NCBI RefSeq assembly: GCF_001640805.2
Contig: NC_066853.1
Coordinates: 26,800,378-26,864,377 of the forward strand
Direction of reading: 5' to 3'
DNA: 64,000 bases
DNA from: Lates calcarifer
Lineage: Eukaryota; Chordata; Actinopteri; Centropomidae
Shown here: positions 13,231 through 28,989 of the stretch, in pieces
How the letters are laid out: every line of letters starts with the position of its first letter
How positions within the stretch are numbered: the first letter of the stretch is position 1
The notes under the pieces: generated by a model
Told to the model about the DNA's origin: nothing
Database searches by the model: none
The model's input: only the letters and a program-made list of their open reading frames with translations
Position numbers and translations under genes: made by a program

Positions 13231-15574
13231 TCTAATAGAAATGGCTGGAAAAACATGAGTCTGCCTAAAGCTTTTACATTCACTCTACATACAGTACAGT
13301 ACACATAGATGACAGTATACAATTAAACTACTTTTTAATGATATAGGTTTGTCTACAGTGGTATAGAATATTCATAGACATGATATAAACCCCACTTCAG
13401 ATGCAGTAAAGTTAACATGAATTAGCCATGTTCATGACATTTATATATATGAATACATTTTAAAACACTAAATATTGGTAAAAATCCATCTGCTGACTTC
13501 AAGCCCCAAAATGTTGCTGCAATTAACCTTCAAAATCTACTGTCAGTTAAATCTGAAAGGATACAACTTGCTCAGAAATGTGTCAACCTCCGTATCAGTT
13601 ATCAGCTTCCTCCATATTCTTATTAGCACAACTGGAAATGCATACAAGATGTGATGTGAGATGGACCAGATTTAAAGATGTGTTAAATGTCTCCACCTTT
13701 GATCCAAAAAATGTTTCTATCGACCTTTAAACTCATATTGGTAAGTTCTACCACACAGAGGCTTGTTCTCCAGAGGGTGAGACAAAGGTGATGTGTGTGA
13801 TAAGAGGCGGCGCCATGGTAGTGGCAGGACACAACACTGAACCCTCCCTATGCACACACACACACATACACACACACACACACGCACTGATAAGCATCAC
13901 CTCCATCCCTTGGCCAGGCTCTGTCCTCCTGTCTCTCTCTGCTCTGAACCATTTACTGAAAAACTGAAAGCACAGAGGACACTGGCTAGAGACAGAAGAA
14001 CCATAGATATGATACTTGGCAGACAGAAGACAGATGGAGGTACAGGAGAGAGGAGGTAAAGGTCAAATGCTTAGACACAGGGGGTGCTGTAGCAGGTGAA
14101 GGTGAAAGCAAACAGGTTAAGACTTTACTCCTCTGGTCTAAACTCAACTGCTCTATTTCCTTATAATTCAGCAGAGACTTTCCAACAAAACAGCTTCACC
14201 AAGGCTCCATTCATTCTCACACTACCAAGGTTCAACCAACAAGATCTTCATATATGTTTTCAAATAAAGAATCCACAAATTTCACATTTTAAAAAGTTTA
14301 AAAAGAGAATTAACTAACTTGAGAATGCATGGAATGCATGCATGTGTAGAAATGTCTACAGAGATACCACAGGGTTTTCAATTCACATGTTACCAGGTAT
14401 GTTTAACATTACATGAAAAAAGCCATGAAAAACAGTGTTTCCTACAGCTTTCTTCTTTTTACAATGATGCAGAAAGAGTCTGGAGAGTGTCAGAAATTGT
14501 AAATTCACCATTTGTATCACTTTATATCCCATCCCACAATTTGGGATTTGATTTGTTTGAAAAAGTATTGATTAATTTGTTATTTAAAGACAGTAAGGAA
14601 ATGGGATTAATTAGACACAAAAGTAAAAAATCTTGACTTTTTCATTTAGTAACATTTAACATTTTTAATAGCTGTCACTGTTCATCTGATTGCAATTGAA
14701 TACAGAAGGTCAAACCATATCTACATTTATCTCTTCATACCTTCACGTGGCATAAAGCACCACTTGGTATGTGTTGAAAGCAGAGAAGAATGAAGAGGAA
14801 AGAGACACTATCAAAAAAACTATTTGTGGCACACCTTTTTTTGACACAAGCTGTAAATATTTCTTGACACCTGAGTGAAAAAGTTGGGAGTGGCTATCTG
14901 TTAGGGCAGTCTTGTGATGTCTGTCACAAGACACAGCAGATAATACCACAGACACCACCGTCACTCCTCTATCTCTTTTATCAAACAAAAAGCAACAAGA
15001 TATAATGTCACGCAATAAAAGACGATGCCCTCACCTGCATCAGGCATACTATGCATACACACACATTCACAAGATCCATGTGACAGCATTACAATCTGAG
15101 AGTAAAAGACATATTTTAAAGGGGAAATCCACTCATCTGTGTTTGATTGGATTAGCCTAACATCATAACAATATTAAAGAAACTAACCTGGAACCATGTC
15201 AGTCCTGTCTAATAGATGATAGACTTTTTAAGGCCTATTGAGACAATTGCAGTATGTTTTGTTACACAATGAGAGCAGAGTGCACATAGGAATGAAAACA
15301 ATGGGGATACAACAAAACATCCACAAAACAGGATGGTGAGATGTAGCAAAGGTTCTGGATGGTTGGTGTAAATGAGTGACTACTTATAATCCACTTGTAT
15401 GGGATTGTGCTAGTGCTATACAACAGCACACAAAATCTCTTTATCATTAGAATAACTTTCATTTCACCACAGCAAGCTATCACAGAGTACTTGCAGTAAC
15501 AGTAGAGTAATCAGTAAATTGCACAATATAGGAATATCTACACACTATCAATCTTACAATATCAGTATGTCATT

Positions 15575-15575
15575 T

Positions 15576-15645
<70 letters not shown>
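15575..15645. repeat. Palindromic (GT)n(AT)n(AC)n microsatellite
   Basis: A GT tract (15575-15588) passes into about 26 nt of AT (15589-15614) and then an AC tract (15615-15645). The three parts form one self-complementary block able to extrude as a hairpin. Confidence 0.95.
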
Positions 15646-15647
<2 letters not shown>

Positions 15648-16428
15648 AATGGTAGACTGGAGTCAGCTATTAGCCTACTATCACTTTTTCCAAAATAAAA
15701 TAACTGCATAGAGCATAACAGCCAAGGACCCACAGTGGTCATCATACAGTATGAATGAATGAATCACTGACTTAGGTCTTTTAGGACTAAGCTGTAGAAA
15801 AAAACTCCACAAATATCCAAGTAATCAGTTAAAAATTGACAACTGGTTTGGGTCTGAATTTGCATCTCTTTCCCACAGAAGCTAAAAGCCTTCCTATCAG
15901 GAAGGTTATAGCATTGGAGCAGGTGAGATGGTGCAACTGTAAAAATTACTGTTTACTGTATTGTGACCCTAAAACTTAAATTATCAGTTAATGTGTCTGA
16001 GATAGGTCAGTACAGGAAGAATAAATGTCACACAGAAAAAAGAAATTGCAAAGACTGCTACCTGCATCTTGTGCCTGAGACTTGAAAAATATCTGAATGT
16101 ATTTTTTGAGGTATTGGAACATTTATCTTAACTTTTGGTGAGAACTGATAGGGTTGAGTGTGAATGTAGGTTTACCTAACGTAACTCAAACTTTGACCGC
16201 AACAACTGATTGTGACAGTCTTGATTAATATAATTGATGGGATATACCAGAATAAACTATAACACAATTAACTAACAACCTTAGATACTGAGAGGTTTCA
16301 GTAAAGTAGATGGGTGTAGTAGAATGAACTACATCAGAATGAAATAGGTAGGAAAACGATGAAATAAAAGAACAAAACTTGCATTACAGAGCAGAAGACG
16401 AGGTATTCAAATAGAGTGGAGTGAATCA

Positions 16429-17589
<1,161 letters not shown>

Positions 17590-18608
17590 TTAGCAGGACA
17601 GATGACCATTCATCAAACATAACTGTCCAGCATTTTCAAGAAACATTTGGTTCTTGTGATTTTTTGGACACTTTACCAAAAAACAACAAAAAAAATTCAT
17701 AATGAAACTATTAAAGTTATTAGGATTTATTTTCTGGATACTATCAATGTCCAACTGACCAACTAACCAACAGACAGACTGACATTATACATTCAAGCAC
17801 TGTGGGGGAAAGAAAAAAAAAAAACACTCTACCTAGTCCCTCTACCTAGTAATCGTCCACATTTGGTCAATGTCAAAGTTGTTGCGGCTAGTTTGGGAGT
17901 TATCACTGAATTTGACGTGGTGGTTTGGCGTCAATCTATGTGCCAATACTCAAAACACCCCATGCAGTACTCAGATGAACTCAGATACATGACATCCAAC
18001 TAAAAGCTTCCTCTACTCCTGCACCTCTCAAAGTCTGACGATGTCAGACCTCGTCATGGTCTTGTGTGTGTTGGGAGTGCTGGTGGGATGATGGGAAGCC
18101 TTCCCAGAGGATTAATAGAAGTGCGACACTAGAAACAGCATGGCAGTGAGGATGAGGTGAGGCCTACTGGGAAACTAAGATAGCGCTGGCATGGCAGGCA
18201 GTCCATTGGCGATGAGCTGAGTGGCACTAATGTTGGCTGAAAGTAAGACAGGAGTCGGAGAAATATTGGACTATTACTGCCTCCTCTGTTCTCCATCTCC
18301 TCTCCAATTTCTTGACTAACCATCACCTGCCTTGTACTCCTACTTTTCAGTGCTCTCCCACGCTAACTGTGACTTTTCAACCCCCTGAAGCACTTAACAC
18401 ATCTCTTGATGTCTCACTGTTCACATTTCATTATCCTTACTCTGTACACGTTCGTCTCTCACCTTAGCCCTGCTCTCAGCTCACTGTCTTGCTCCACTCT
18501 AGCTGCCAGGTGCCAACATCTCAGACAAGAATGAGAGCTCACACTCTCCTAATTCATCTTTGTGTCTGTGCTTATACACTCATATATGCATATACATATT
18601 GATATATA

Positions 18609-19864
18609 CAGTAGCTTCAGTACGTTTCAGACCCCTAACAATTTGTAAATTTTAATGCTTTATAGATTTAATTTAAAATGGATAAAAGTGCATTTTTGCT
18701 CATCAATTTACATTCAGTAAGCCATTATTACAAAGTGAAAACTTGTTTTTAGAATTTATTTACAAATTTATTAAAAATCAAAAACTGAAATCTCACATTT
18801 ACAAAATAAGTCAGACCCTTTGCTATGACACAAGCCGTGATCAGCTCCATCCTCTTTGCTTTAATTATCCTTGAGATGAGTATAGAAACTGCTGGAACTA
18901 TGACCATCTCAGCAGCACTCTATCAATCAGGCCTTTATGGTGGAGTAGAAGCCACACTAAGTAGAAGGCATATACTTGGAGTTTGCCAAATTACACCTTA
19001 AGGACTCTGAGAGCATGAGAAAAAAGATTATCTAGTCTAAATGAGACATAAGTGGAGTAGAACCCAAACACTGTGTTACGTGAATACTCATTGGGGCAAT
19101 GCTCATCACCAGGCTAATAACATTCCTAAAGCGAAGCACGGCCTCTGAGTGGCAGGGACAGGGAGACTGGGTAGAACTGAGGGAAGGATGAATACAATCA
19201 AATACAGAGAGGCCCTTCAAGAAAACCTACTCCAGAATGCACACAACTGAGACTGGGGCAGCGTTACACCTTTCAACATGACAATGACCCTGGGCACACA
19301 TGAGAAGCACACCAAGAACATGCTGGGGTGGCTTTAGGACAACTCTTTGACCTGCATTTGAGTGGTTCAGCTAAAGCACTGACTTAAACCCCATAGAGCA
19401 TCTGTAGAGAGACCTGTAGATGGCAGTTCACAGACACTTTCCATCTAATCTGATGGAGCCTGAGAGGATAATTCCAGACTACAACTAAGTCCAGTTGCGT
19501 TCAATTTAAATTTCCTTGAGATAACTATGACCTGGATGAATGAGAATATCCACAGGCTCCAGGGAGAATGGGAAAAACTGCCCAAATCCAGGTGTACAAA
19601 ACCTGTAGAGACTTACCCAAGAAGACCTGAAGCTGCAAAATGGGGCTTCTACAAACTATTGAAGAAGGGGTGTGAATACCTTCTGTAAATGAGAGAGTTC
19701 AGTTCTTGAGTTTTAATAAATTTGCTGAATTTTATAAAAACATGTTTCACTTATGAATTACTGTTAATAAGCAAAAAATGCAATTTTATCAGTTTACAAT
19801 TAAATCTACACCTCAATAAAGTATGCAAAAAGTGATGAGGCCTGACTACTTTCTGAAGCCACTG
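18609..19864 (+). mobile_element. Tc1-like transposon, near full length, dead
   Basis: The 1256-bp element is flanked by TA on both sides, the expected Tc1/mariner target duplication. Its ends are imperfect inverted repeats: CAGTAGCTTCAGTACG at the left and, read from the right, CAGTGGCTTCAGAAAG. The interior is a decayed transposase on the plus strand: around 19272-19300 a degenerate QDNDP.H block, and near 19383-19410 a NPIEHL block whose following Trp codon is TAG. Further stops and frameshifts break the rest, so no intact transposase survives. It resembles the salmonid/percomorph Tc1 family with 'pseudo-direct' subterminal repeats. It sits in the intron between exons F and G, in antisense orientation to bcas3. 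Confidence 0.9.
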
Positions 19865-19923
19865 TATGTGGTCTATCACAGCTGTGCAATTTAGGCCACA
19901 GAAGGAGGGAGGAGGATTGTCAC

Positions 19924-19925
<2 letters not shown>

Positions 19926-19966
<41 letters not shown>
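19926..19966. repeat. (TG)n microsatellite
   Basis: Pure TG repeat of about 20 units, 61 bp from the right end of the Tc1-like element. Confidence 0.95.
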
Positions 19967-19969
<3 letters not shown>

Positions 19970-21127
19970 TTGCCAGTTAACACCATCAATGTCACGCCCA
20001 GCCGCAGAGCTGAACAGCTGCCAGGGTGCTCTCTGCTGCTGGATGGAAGGTCCAGATGTTACAGTCCAGTGTCAATCCCAATCCCCCTCCCCTTCCCGTC
20101 TCGTCAAAAAGAGCCAGTGACATGTTGCCTGAGATTTGCTCTCACAGGCTAGATTATGCTACCCTCTTTGCAATGGTTACTCATCTAGCCTGTGCAAAGT
20201 AATGGGCAAAAAATTATCAACATTCACAAGGCAGCAGCAGGTACATTTCTAATTGTAATGATGCTGTCCTTTGGGACAATCAGTCATCAGTCATACTGAT
20301 ATACACATGCAGTAAGCTTTACCTTATTACATAAAAATGTACATGTATCCACAGTGGGTTAATCAGAGAGGCACAAGGAGTATAAAGGCCTCAATATGCC
20401 TCAAACAAATTACATTGTAAATTAGGTTGTAAAAATGGGTTGTCAGGTTGTTGTTGGCAAAAGTATAAATACCTATTCCAAAATGCCTCCCTCAAAAGCA
20501 GGGTTGCATCCCACTGCCTATCAGATCTCCATCCATGTCAAGAACACTGTTCTCCTTTACCATGTCCGATACACAAGCAGCAGGACAATGAAAATTAACA
20601 ATGGACTAAGAATATAACAGTAGAATAGTATATGATATATTCATCACACCCCTTCTATCATATCAAAATTGATAGATGAGATGTGGATATCTGAGGTGGA
20701 CCCTAAATAATAAGAGGTTGTGTTGTCACCTGACAGCAAACTAAAGAGCATGTAACACTGATGGGCAAAAAATGATAGGATGCTGCAGTAGCTGAAGCAG
20801 TGATATGGAGGGTCACAAACCTGACATTTCATTAGAGGATTGACGATCAATCCTAAATCCCAACCCGATGCCAAAATGCCTGCTTATAATGTAATGACAA
20901 CCACAGATACGATATAATGAAATCCACAAGGCGGTACTTGGCCTCTAATTAAGCCGTGCCTATATGTATTTAGTAATGTGCTATTGTGCCTGATATGTGC
21001 CTAGAATATATTTCCAAATATGTTGGAGGGACTGGAATAAAATCAAACTACAATATATAACTGATCTAGAAGCCCATGTTTGATTTTGGTTGGGTCTTTT
21101 GAAATGTTAAGCAATTTCTTCCAAAAC

Positions 21128-21158
21128 ATGTAAAAGGAGAGGAGCTCTCCTTTTACAT
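21128..21158. repeat. Perfect inverted repeat, 14-bp arms
   Basis: ATGTAAAAGGAGAG (21128-21141) and its exact complement (21145-21158) surround a 3-nt spacer, in intron F-G. Confidence 0.95.
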
Positions 21159-22009
21159 CTCCAACCACTGGTGAATGCATCATTACCACTGTTCTGTCAG
21201 GAAGTTGCCAAAAATCCAGGTTAGTGCAATGGATAGTTTTGCTCCTGGCAAACTATCATGGCAGATATGAACCACAGCCTCTGCAAGCTAAGTGGGGTGC
21301 ATTTTAACCAATCAATTATACATGCAGTAGAATTATTGATGGTGAAAATGTAGTAGGTTACCTGTCGGCACCAGAGATGAGTGCTATGAGAGTTAACCAA
21401 GCTGAAAGGTTGTGTGTACTGGTTTTTTCTGACATGCCCTGACCAAATACTGTGATTATTTCAGTACAATTTAGTTTGTGATTACAAAGAAGCTACAAAA
21501 TAAGTAGACCTATTTGAGTGAACAAAAAACACATAACAAAACACACATTAAATATGCATAAAAACAAAGAATTCACTCTGAATGCATACTGGTGTCTGCC
21601 ACATATCCAAGTACAGCCCAAACCTTTGATGTTCAGAAGTGAGCATTTTTAAATGATGGGAAATACACTTGATCTGATCACAAGGAAAGTACCATAGTTT
21701 CACAAAAAACAAACAAAAACAGGTCATTAAACTGTTTTTGTGAATAACACAGAGTGGGGAAGTGGCAGCTTTATGAACATATGCCTTTGTGCTTAGCTCC
21801 TATTACACCACTGTCTGATTATGTGCTAGGCGCTGATAAATATAAAATGTCAGAACAATGGATTTCAAGCTCATGGATTTGAACCTAAAATGAATCACTA
21901 TAAAAACATAATGCTTTCAGTCCTTTAGTATTAGATTTGTGTTGCACATGGAATTTTTTGCTACTGGGACACTGGGTGGCTTTCACAACAAGAGGAAACA
22001 AACACGTTA

Positions 22010-22310
22010 AAACTAGAATTACCACCTACAAATATGGTCACAATCTCCCCTTCTGTTTCTGAGTTATGGTGTAGAATAATGGCTGTAAAAGTGTTTAGTG
22101 TAAAAGTGTTTATGATGTTGGAGTTAAGCTGACCTTTGACATCATTTTATTCCCTTTAAGAGCTCCTGAGATACTGCATTCAAATTCATGGGATGGATGT
22201 GAAGTCACCTTGACCTTTGACCACCAAAATCTAATCAGGTCATCCTTGAGTCCAAGCGAACATTTGTGCCAAACACTGGGAAACAACGGTTCCAATAAAA
22301 CTTGTTGCCA
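22010..22310 (+). repeat. Common teleost interspersed repeat
   Basis: The sequence matches from memory a very abundant fish repeat. Its hallmarks are CTGTTTCTGAGTTATGGTGT (22053-22072), CCTTGACCTTTGACCACCAA (22208-22227) and CATCCTTGAGTCCAAGCGAA (22241-22260). I cannot name its class with certainty; it behaves as an interspersed non-coding repeat in many percomorph genomes. Edges are approximate. The exon F donor lies about 85 bp to the right. Confidence 0.6.
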
Positions 22311-22365
22311 AAGCAACAAAGTAAGCTATGACTGAAAACAGCAACTAAACCATGGGTTGATTTCA

Positions 22366-22587
<222 letters not shown>

Positions 22588-23318
22588 TCACCAAAATTGC
22601 CAGTGTCCAATGTCATCATAACCAAAAAGTGTAAAAGCCTTGAACGTTATAAAATATGACACTGACACAGCTATCCAGAAGGGATATTAGTAACCAAAAC
22701 AGGGCAGCGCATCACATATTGCTATTAGCTATTTACATAAATCGGCCTGTGAGGGAAAATGATAAGGAGTAACAAATCTGAAACTAAGACCAAAACCAAG
22801 ATATTGAACCCCAACCCCACAGCCATCACTGCAGGTGTAGCCTGCAGTTGAGTTCTTACACCTATTTCATTGTCTTCCAACTGCATGTGTCACAAGACTA
22901 TTTTGGTACAATCTGCAGTAGAAGTTATGCCAGTTTAACTGCCCTATGATAATAACCTTGAGAGTGCAGACCCCCCAGGCACATGGCACTGTGGGAAAAA
23001 AAAAAGCATAAAAAAAAAAACAGAAAAAAAAAAGGTATGAACTGAACCGTGGACTCAAAAATTGAGATCTGGAAGAGAATCAGAGAATCAATACACCCCA
23101 GCAAAATGTGAATGCTGAAGAGAAGTTCTTTATACTCAAAAACAGTAGCTTTACATGTGATGGATGACTTGATGACAACTAGTGTGAAACTAGTTAGTAA
23201 AAAAGAAAGATCAAAGGAAAGAAAAAAAATGTAATGTTTGTCTTTTCCTCACATGGGCATATGGGTGCATGCCAGTGTGTGTGAAAAAGCAAGTGTATAG
23301 TAAAGTGAGAGAGGGAAT

Positions 23319-23320
<2 letters not shown>

Positions 23321-23361
<41 letters not shown>
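23321..23361. repeat. (GT)n microsatellite
   Basis: Pure GT repeat of about 20 units. CA-type tracts follow at 23563-23576 and 23617-23660, where ACGC units replace AC at the end. Confidence 0.95.
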
Positions 23362-23363
<2 letters not shown>

Positions 23364-24659
23364 ATAAAGAGAGAATGACAGAGAGACCCAGAGACAGATG
23401 GGGCTCTTGCAGGCTTGAATAAGCAAGCGAGGAGAATGAGGCCTAATGTGTAGAATCCGTCGTTTCTCTGTCTCCCACCTCAGGGATGGGGCTGGTTTAA
23501 GACAGGAATGGCTAATAAACTTGTCAAGTCCACATCTGGAGCACAGGAGGTGCTCCTGTCTTTACACACACACACGTGCCAGGTGTTCACACACCCCTGA
23601 TGGAGAAAGTTCTCACAAACACACAAACACACACACACACACGCACGCACGCACGCACAAATGAACTATCAGGCCCGCACATTTCTTGCACCTGCTTCTG
23701 CAGTAGTGCTGGATGTGTGTATAATTGGGTTTGAAAAAAATAATATGTTTGGAAGGACTGGGTAGTTAGAGTGAGCAGCCAACATGGCTGAACAGACAGA
23801 GAAAAAAGCGCCATCTACAGAAACTTAAACAACATTAGAAAACAAGGAAAAATACAAGACTGCACTGGACAAAGTGTATATAATTTAAAACAGGCTAACT
23901 GAAGACATTCAGATGTTGAAAGACTTGCAGATGATGAGTATGAAAGAAGATGAAAAGGAGTGAGCAAGAGGATGAAGATTTAGAAAAGACATTATTCTAC
24001 AACCAAAACTTATGCAATGAATTCTTTTTCAGGAAAATATACAGTTTAAAATATCTCCTAACTCACCTCTTAACTGAATACTGAAATAAAATGTTAAGCG
24101 CAGAATCCTCACTGATCAATTTTACAACACTGAAAATACCTTTCTTTGGAAGGAAGTAGGTCAAATGATGCATAGCTCAAACTTTTTACAGCGTATTTAG
24201 TACTGCGTGTTATCCAGAGTAATAGGACACTGTTTCTGGATAGTGTCAGCTGAATCTTTCAATATCACTTCTCAGTGCTGTGCACACCACAAACAATATT
24301 CCATTCAACTCCACTGTATTAGAAAAATGTCAGGGACAGACACACGTAAAACCTGGACAGATAAAAGCACGACAGTCCTCATGGCGAGATACCACTAGTA
24401 AGTGACATATTCATTTTTTGTCTTTCTTAATTTGGAAGAATTTAACCATTTAATGACCCACAGATAGCATGGAGAGTGAGAGTGAGCTAGTGCTAGAGAG
24501 AGAGAGAGAGAGAGAGGCGGAGAAATGTTCTCGTCCTTTTCAAATGGAAGACAGAAAAACAATGCCTGTGCTGTGTTACTCATTAAACAGCACACCCACC
24601 ACCACCACCCCCACCACACTCCCCTCCTTCCCTTTCTCTCCCCCTACCTCTCCCTGTTC

Positions 24660-24690
<31 letters not shown>

Positions 24691-27689
24691 CTTGCTCTCT
24701 GACCCTTGGGGCCAATAGCTGTTCCTTAATTAATTATTGATGTTCTGAAGCAGTTGGTGGACTGGCTAGATCAGGTTTCCAGTGGGGGGGGGGGCTTTCA
24801 ATGGCCAGAGTTGTGGCCAGGCTCCAATGTGGGGAGCTAGTGGTCATCCCCATGGGTCAAGCAAAGACACAACCCTCTGTGTCTGTGTGATAGTGTGTGT
24901 GTTAGCATGCCTGTCAGGAGCCAGACTGACCCCAGCAGTTACAGTTATAGCTACTCATTTTAGCGTCCGGCTAGCCAGCCACTCCAGCTTCTGCTTTTAC
25001 AACGCTCATTACTGGCTCTTAAGAGACAGAACGTCAATGCAATTTCACAGACAGCAAATTTTTTAAAGTGCAAACTTATTGCAATGCACTCAAGTGAGGA
25101 GTCTGCTCGTATGGAAAAGAAATAGAAAAAAATTTCCCATTGCCTCCAATAATAAATGTGTGTAGAAGACTTAGTTGTCTCATACTATGGTTTAGTCATG
25201 AAAGGGGCCAATTTAGCATTTTTCTCAAACAACATAATTATAAGAATTAAGTAGGAATTGAATAAATATTATGTTTATCATTAATAAAGAGTGTGTAGCA
25301 ATTTGTTTTCCATTTAAGTTCCATACAGTGTAGTTTTTAACTAAACATTTTACCATGTCTGTCATTATGATAATGATTATTATTATTTCTTTTTAGAAGT
25401 TTTTTTTTCTTTTTCTGCACTTTTGTGTCTTTATTTAACAGCAGCGGACAGGCACATGGGAAGCATGGGGGAAAGAGAAGGGGTGTGACATGCATTAAGG
25501 GTTATAAACATGTTTTGGTATGTGTTAAGCGTGTCTAATTTAAAGGAAAATGATGCACGCTATATATTTTTTCTATATATACGTTTTTCCATGTATGCAT
25601 ATTCAGCGACCCCAGTCCAGCTCGACTGTATATCAAGGCAATAAATATCATTAACATTTAAGTGTTTCAATGTGATGTCCAAAAGGACACAAATGGAAGG
25701 TATTTGAAGGTAAGGGCAAAACAATGCTTAAAGTCACATTATAATGAACTAGGCCAGTTGGCCAGATATATTTGCCATGTTTCTGAATGAGTGGGTGTTT
25801 TCACACTTATATTTGCTTAATACTGAATACATTACATGTGGATTTTGAATATGTAGTGCATACATAAGAACTTTAAATAATATGTGTCACTAAAAATCGT
25901 TTTGCCCATTTTATTGGATATAAAAAGCAACAACAAAAACAACAACAAATATTCCTCATTTAATAATTATAAGAAAATTCACTAGAAAAGACACAAGAAA
26001 GTGTCAGCTAAAAAAGCTGGTTTTCATAAAATCCTAACTTTAGCAACACTTTTCAAATTCTGATGTTATCCTAAGTGTCACAAAATGTTAAAATACCCAG
26101 ATTTTTTTTTTTTTTTTTCCAGTAAATACACAGACAGCCTGGTGTCATAACTTTACCAAAGAGGAATGGAAAAGACTGTGCATTAAATTCAGTAACTGAT
26201 TTATTGTCAAGGTAATTTTTTTCAAGTAAAATGTCAAACTTTCCCTAGTTCTATCATGTTAATTGTGAAGATTTGCTTCTTTTCTGTATCTGAAGTGATG
26301 GTAAATGAAATTAGATTTGATATTCTCTTATAGCCCCTAACCTTGTCCTCAAAAAACTTTTGCCAGGCTGCTATTGTAAATACAAATTTGTTCTTAATGA
26401 CTTACGTTGTTAAATAAAACATACAATGAATAAAATATGTTTTTTTTTCTATAGGCCAAACAATTGATTATAACCTTAATGGATAATGAAAAATAACTGT
26501 AAGCTGCATCCCTTCTTAACACTACAGAGTAGCTTCACAAGAAAAGATTTGCAAAGTTATCACAGTGACAATCACTTGCTGTCACTGTTGCAGCAACGAT
26601 CAGGATGGAAACAGCAGAAATACAGTTATTGTTACAAATATTATACTAAACCACAGCTAGGCTAAGGTGTTTTTTTTAAGGTGCTAAGGTGTTAAGGTTG
26701 TTTTTTTTTTTTTTTTTTTTTTTTGCCTGACTCACACAGTGCTGTTGTCTAATGGAGTTTTCAGACTCAATGCGACATTGGCACTGAGCTCTGAAACCCA
26801 TTATTTTCATTGGTTTGTGCTGCACTATGATGTCGAGCAAAGTACAGGTGTAGCATGCAGTGCAACTTGCCCAAACAGTGTATTGAACCCAATGGTGAGC
26901 ATAGCCTCACAATGACAGAATAAACCACTGACCTTTGGCCTTTCGTAGAGCAAACATTCTGTACCATAACTATTTTATGGAAAATTTGTCCTTGCTTTTA
27001 TTTTGTGGCTAACCTTCCAACTACTTAGTAATGGAAAATTTATGATGGAAAAACAGTGGATGTTAATGAAAATAAGGGCAATATGATGATGTAAACTGTG
27101 AGACTATTGAACATTTTTTTACAATGAGAAGTTTTTCCTTACTATCAGTGGTATGTCCCCATTCAATATCTCAGCAGGGTAATTAAATAAGCAGGACTGC
27201 TCTATGGCCAACGTGTTGTACATCAACCTTTTGAAGTACTTTGATTTTCCAGGTATTTAATTTCCTGGATTAGTCAAAACAAACTGTTGCCTCTATGCAT
27301 TTTATGTATTTACAGAAAATGTATTACAATATTAATGAATATATACATCTTGTGTGTGTAGCCTGTATTTATTTTCTGAATGGTGTATTTGAAATATTGA
27401 AAATAAATAAAAACTATGCACAATATAACATAAGACCAATCTCTTAACAGCAATGGGAGAAAAAAATACACCCAAGCCTATTTGCTTATAAAGCTTGTAA
27501 TTCATAAACTATGATTTCTAGTCTCATAAAAATAAATGCCTTGATAAAGAATAGAATGAACGGATTTGTATTTTTGTTTGTCTGTTTTGTTTTTTGTTAG
27601 GCCTGTTTCTTTTTAACCATCCTCATGATTATACACTTACATACTCACATAAGCAAAAAAAAACAATCCTCCCTACACCGCAGAGAACA

Positions 27690-27975
27690 GAGTCATCTGT
27701 GTCACAGTCTTTATTGACTGTGGAGAGAGTGATGTTTTGCTGTGCTGAAGGCCGGTAGCCAGTGGCCTGTTAGCCAGAGCAGTGAAGCAGGGAGTCAGAA
27801 CAAGAACAAAGGCTGCCTAGGTATTGATGTAGCCCAACCTCCTGGGGCCTGGGGCCAGGGTCCGGACAGGCTGATCTCCAGGGACAGATAAGGGGCCAAC
27901 AATCTGATAGATCTGGAGAGCTGGCTGCACGGTGGACAGAGGATAGCCGTCTTGTCTGGGCTGTCTGCTCTGTTC
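27690..27975. promoter_or_regulatory. Candidate intronic enhancer block
   Basis: GC-balanced, low-repeat stretch after several kb of AT-rich DNA. It carries AGAACAAAGG (SOX-like, 27805-27814) and ACAGATAAGG (GATA-like, 27883-27892). It has no coding signal or family similarity. Confidence 0.35.
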
Positions 27976-28294
27976 ACTTTTCACTCTGTTCACTTTATCT
28001 CTTTCATTTGTATTTTTTAAAGATTCATTTTGTTAGTCCTTTATTTCTCTTCTCTCTACATTGACCTGCCATACTTGCTAGGCTCCTTCTCATCTGCACC
28101 ACCTGTCTCTCTTCTCACTTTCCTCTCTTCTCACTTTCCTCTTTTGAGTAGTACTCTGGCAGATAGGTGCTGGCATACTGACAACTGGGATAGCTTAGTC
28201 ATTATATATCATTCAAGGTGTATTTGACTGACAGTTCCTTCATTCACCCAGCACTACACTTACCCCATCCTTTCTCTGCCTCTCTTTGATTACT

Positions 28295-28490
28295 GACCCA
28301 GTCATGGCGCCACGGTTTCTCTTTACCAAACGCCTGATGCTCCAAAGCCTTCACTCTGGGCCCTCTCTCGGAGCAATTAGATCTATTGACGAGGCAACTG
28401 TGGCTGGCCTGTCATGGGCCTCAAAGTCCCGAGAGAGCAGCCGAGTCAGCCAGTCAGTCAGTCTCCACAATTAGCACATTATATGACAGG
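28295..28490. promoter_or_regulatory. Candidate intronic enhancer block
   Basis: Unique sequence with GAGCAATTAGAT (28372-28383) and CACAATTAGCAC (28466-28477) homeodomain-type cores. Short open frames occur but have no recognisable similarity. Confidence 0.35.
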
Positions 28491-28989
28491 TAGGGAGGGG
28501 AGGGCTGCGGCCAAAAAGCATAGCCACTGTTGCTGCCATCATCACCAGGCTCAGAGGAGCCAGCCTGAGATCCAGGTGGTAAATTATTCAGTGGTTTGTT
28601 TGCTTCAGAGCAACTCTGCGGTGAGGGGTAGAGGTGTCAAAATATGTGTGGACAGCTAGGTAAATATCATGCTGAAAAAAGAAAACAAAAACATTCATCA
28701 AAGTATAGAAACTGTTATAAGGATAGTAGACAAGTCACTCTATTATGACCCAGCTCTGACACCACTTGCAGAAAGAAAAAGACCCCATTCACACACTTTG
28801 CCTAATACAGAAATGGGTAATTCTGGACACTCAAAACTAGAATCCTATGATTCAAGCTCACCTACTGATAGAGGATTCCCTGAACACTAAAGCCTTGGCT
28901 TGAGATTGCTTTTATAAAGCCAGATCATACTACAGCATCTCCTCTATTTGTGAGTATACTGTATAATGCGTGTCTCTTCCTTATCTCTC

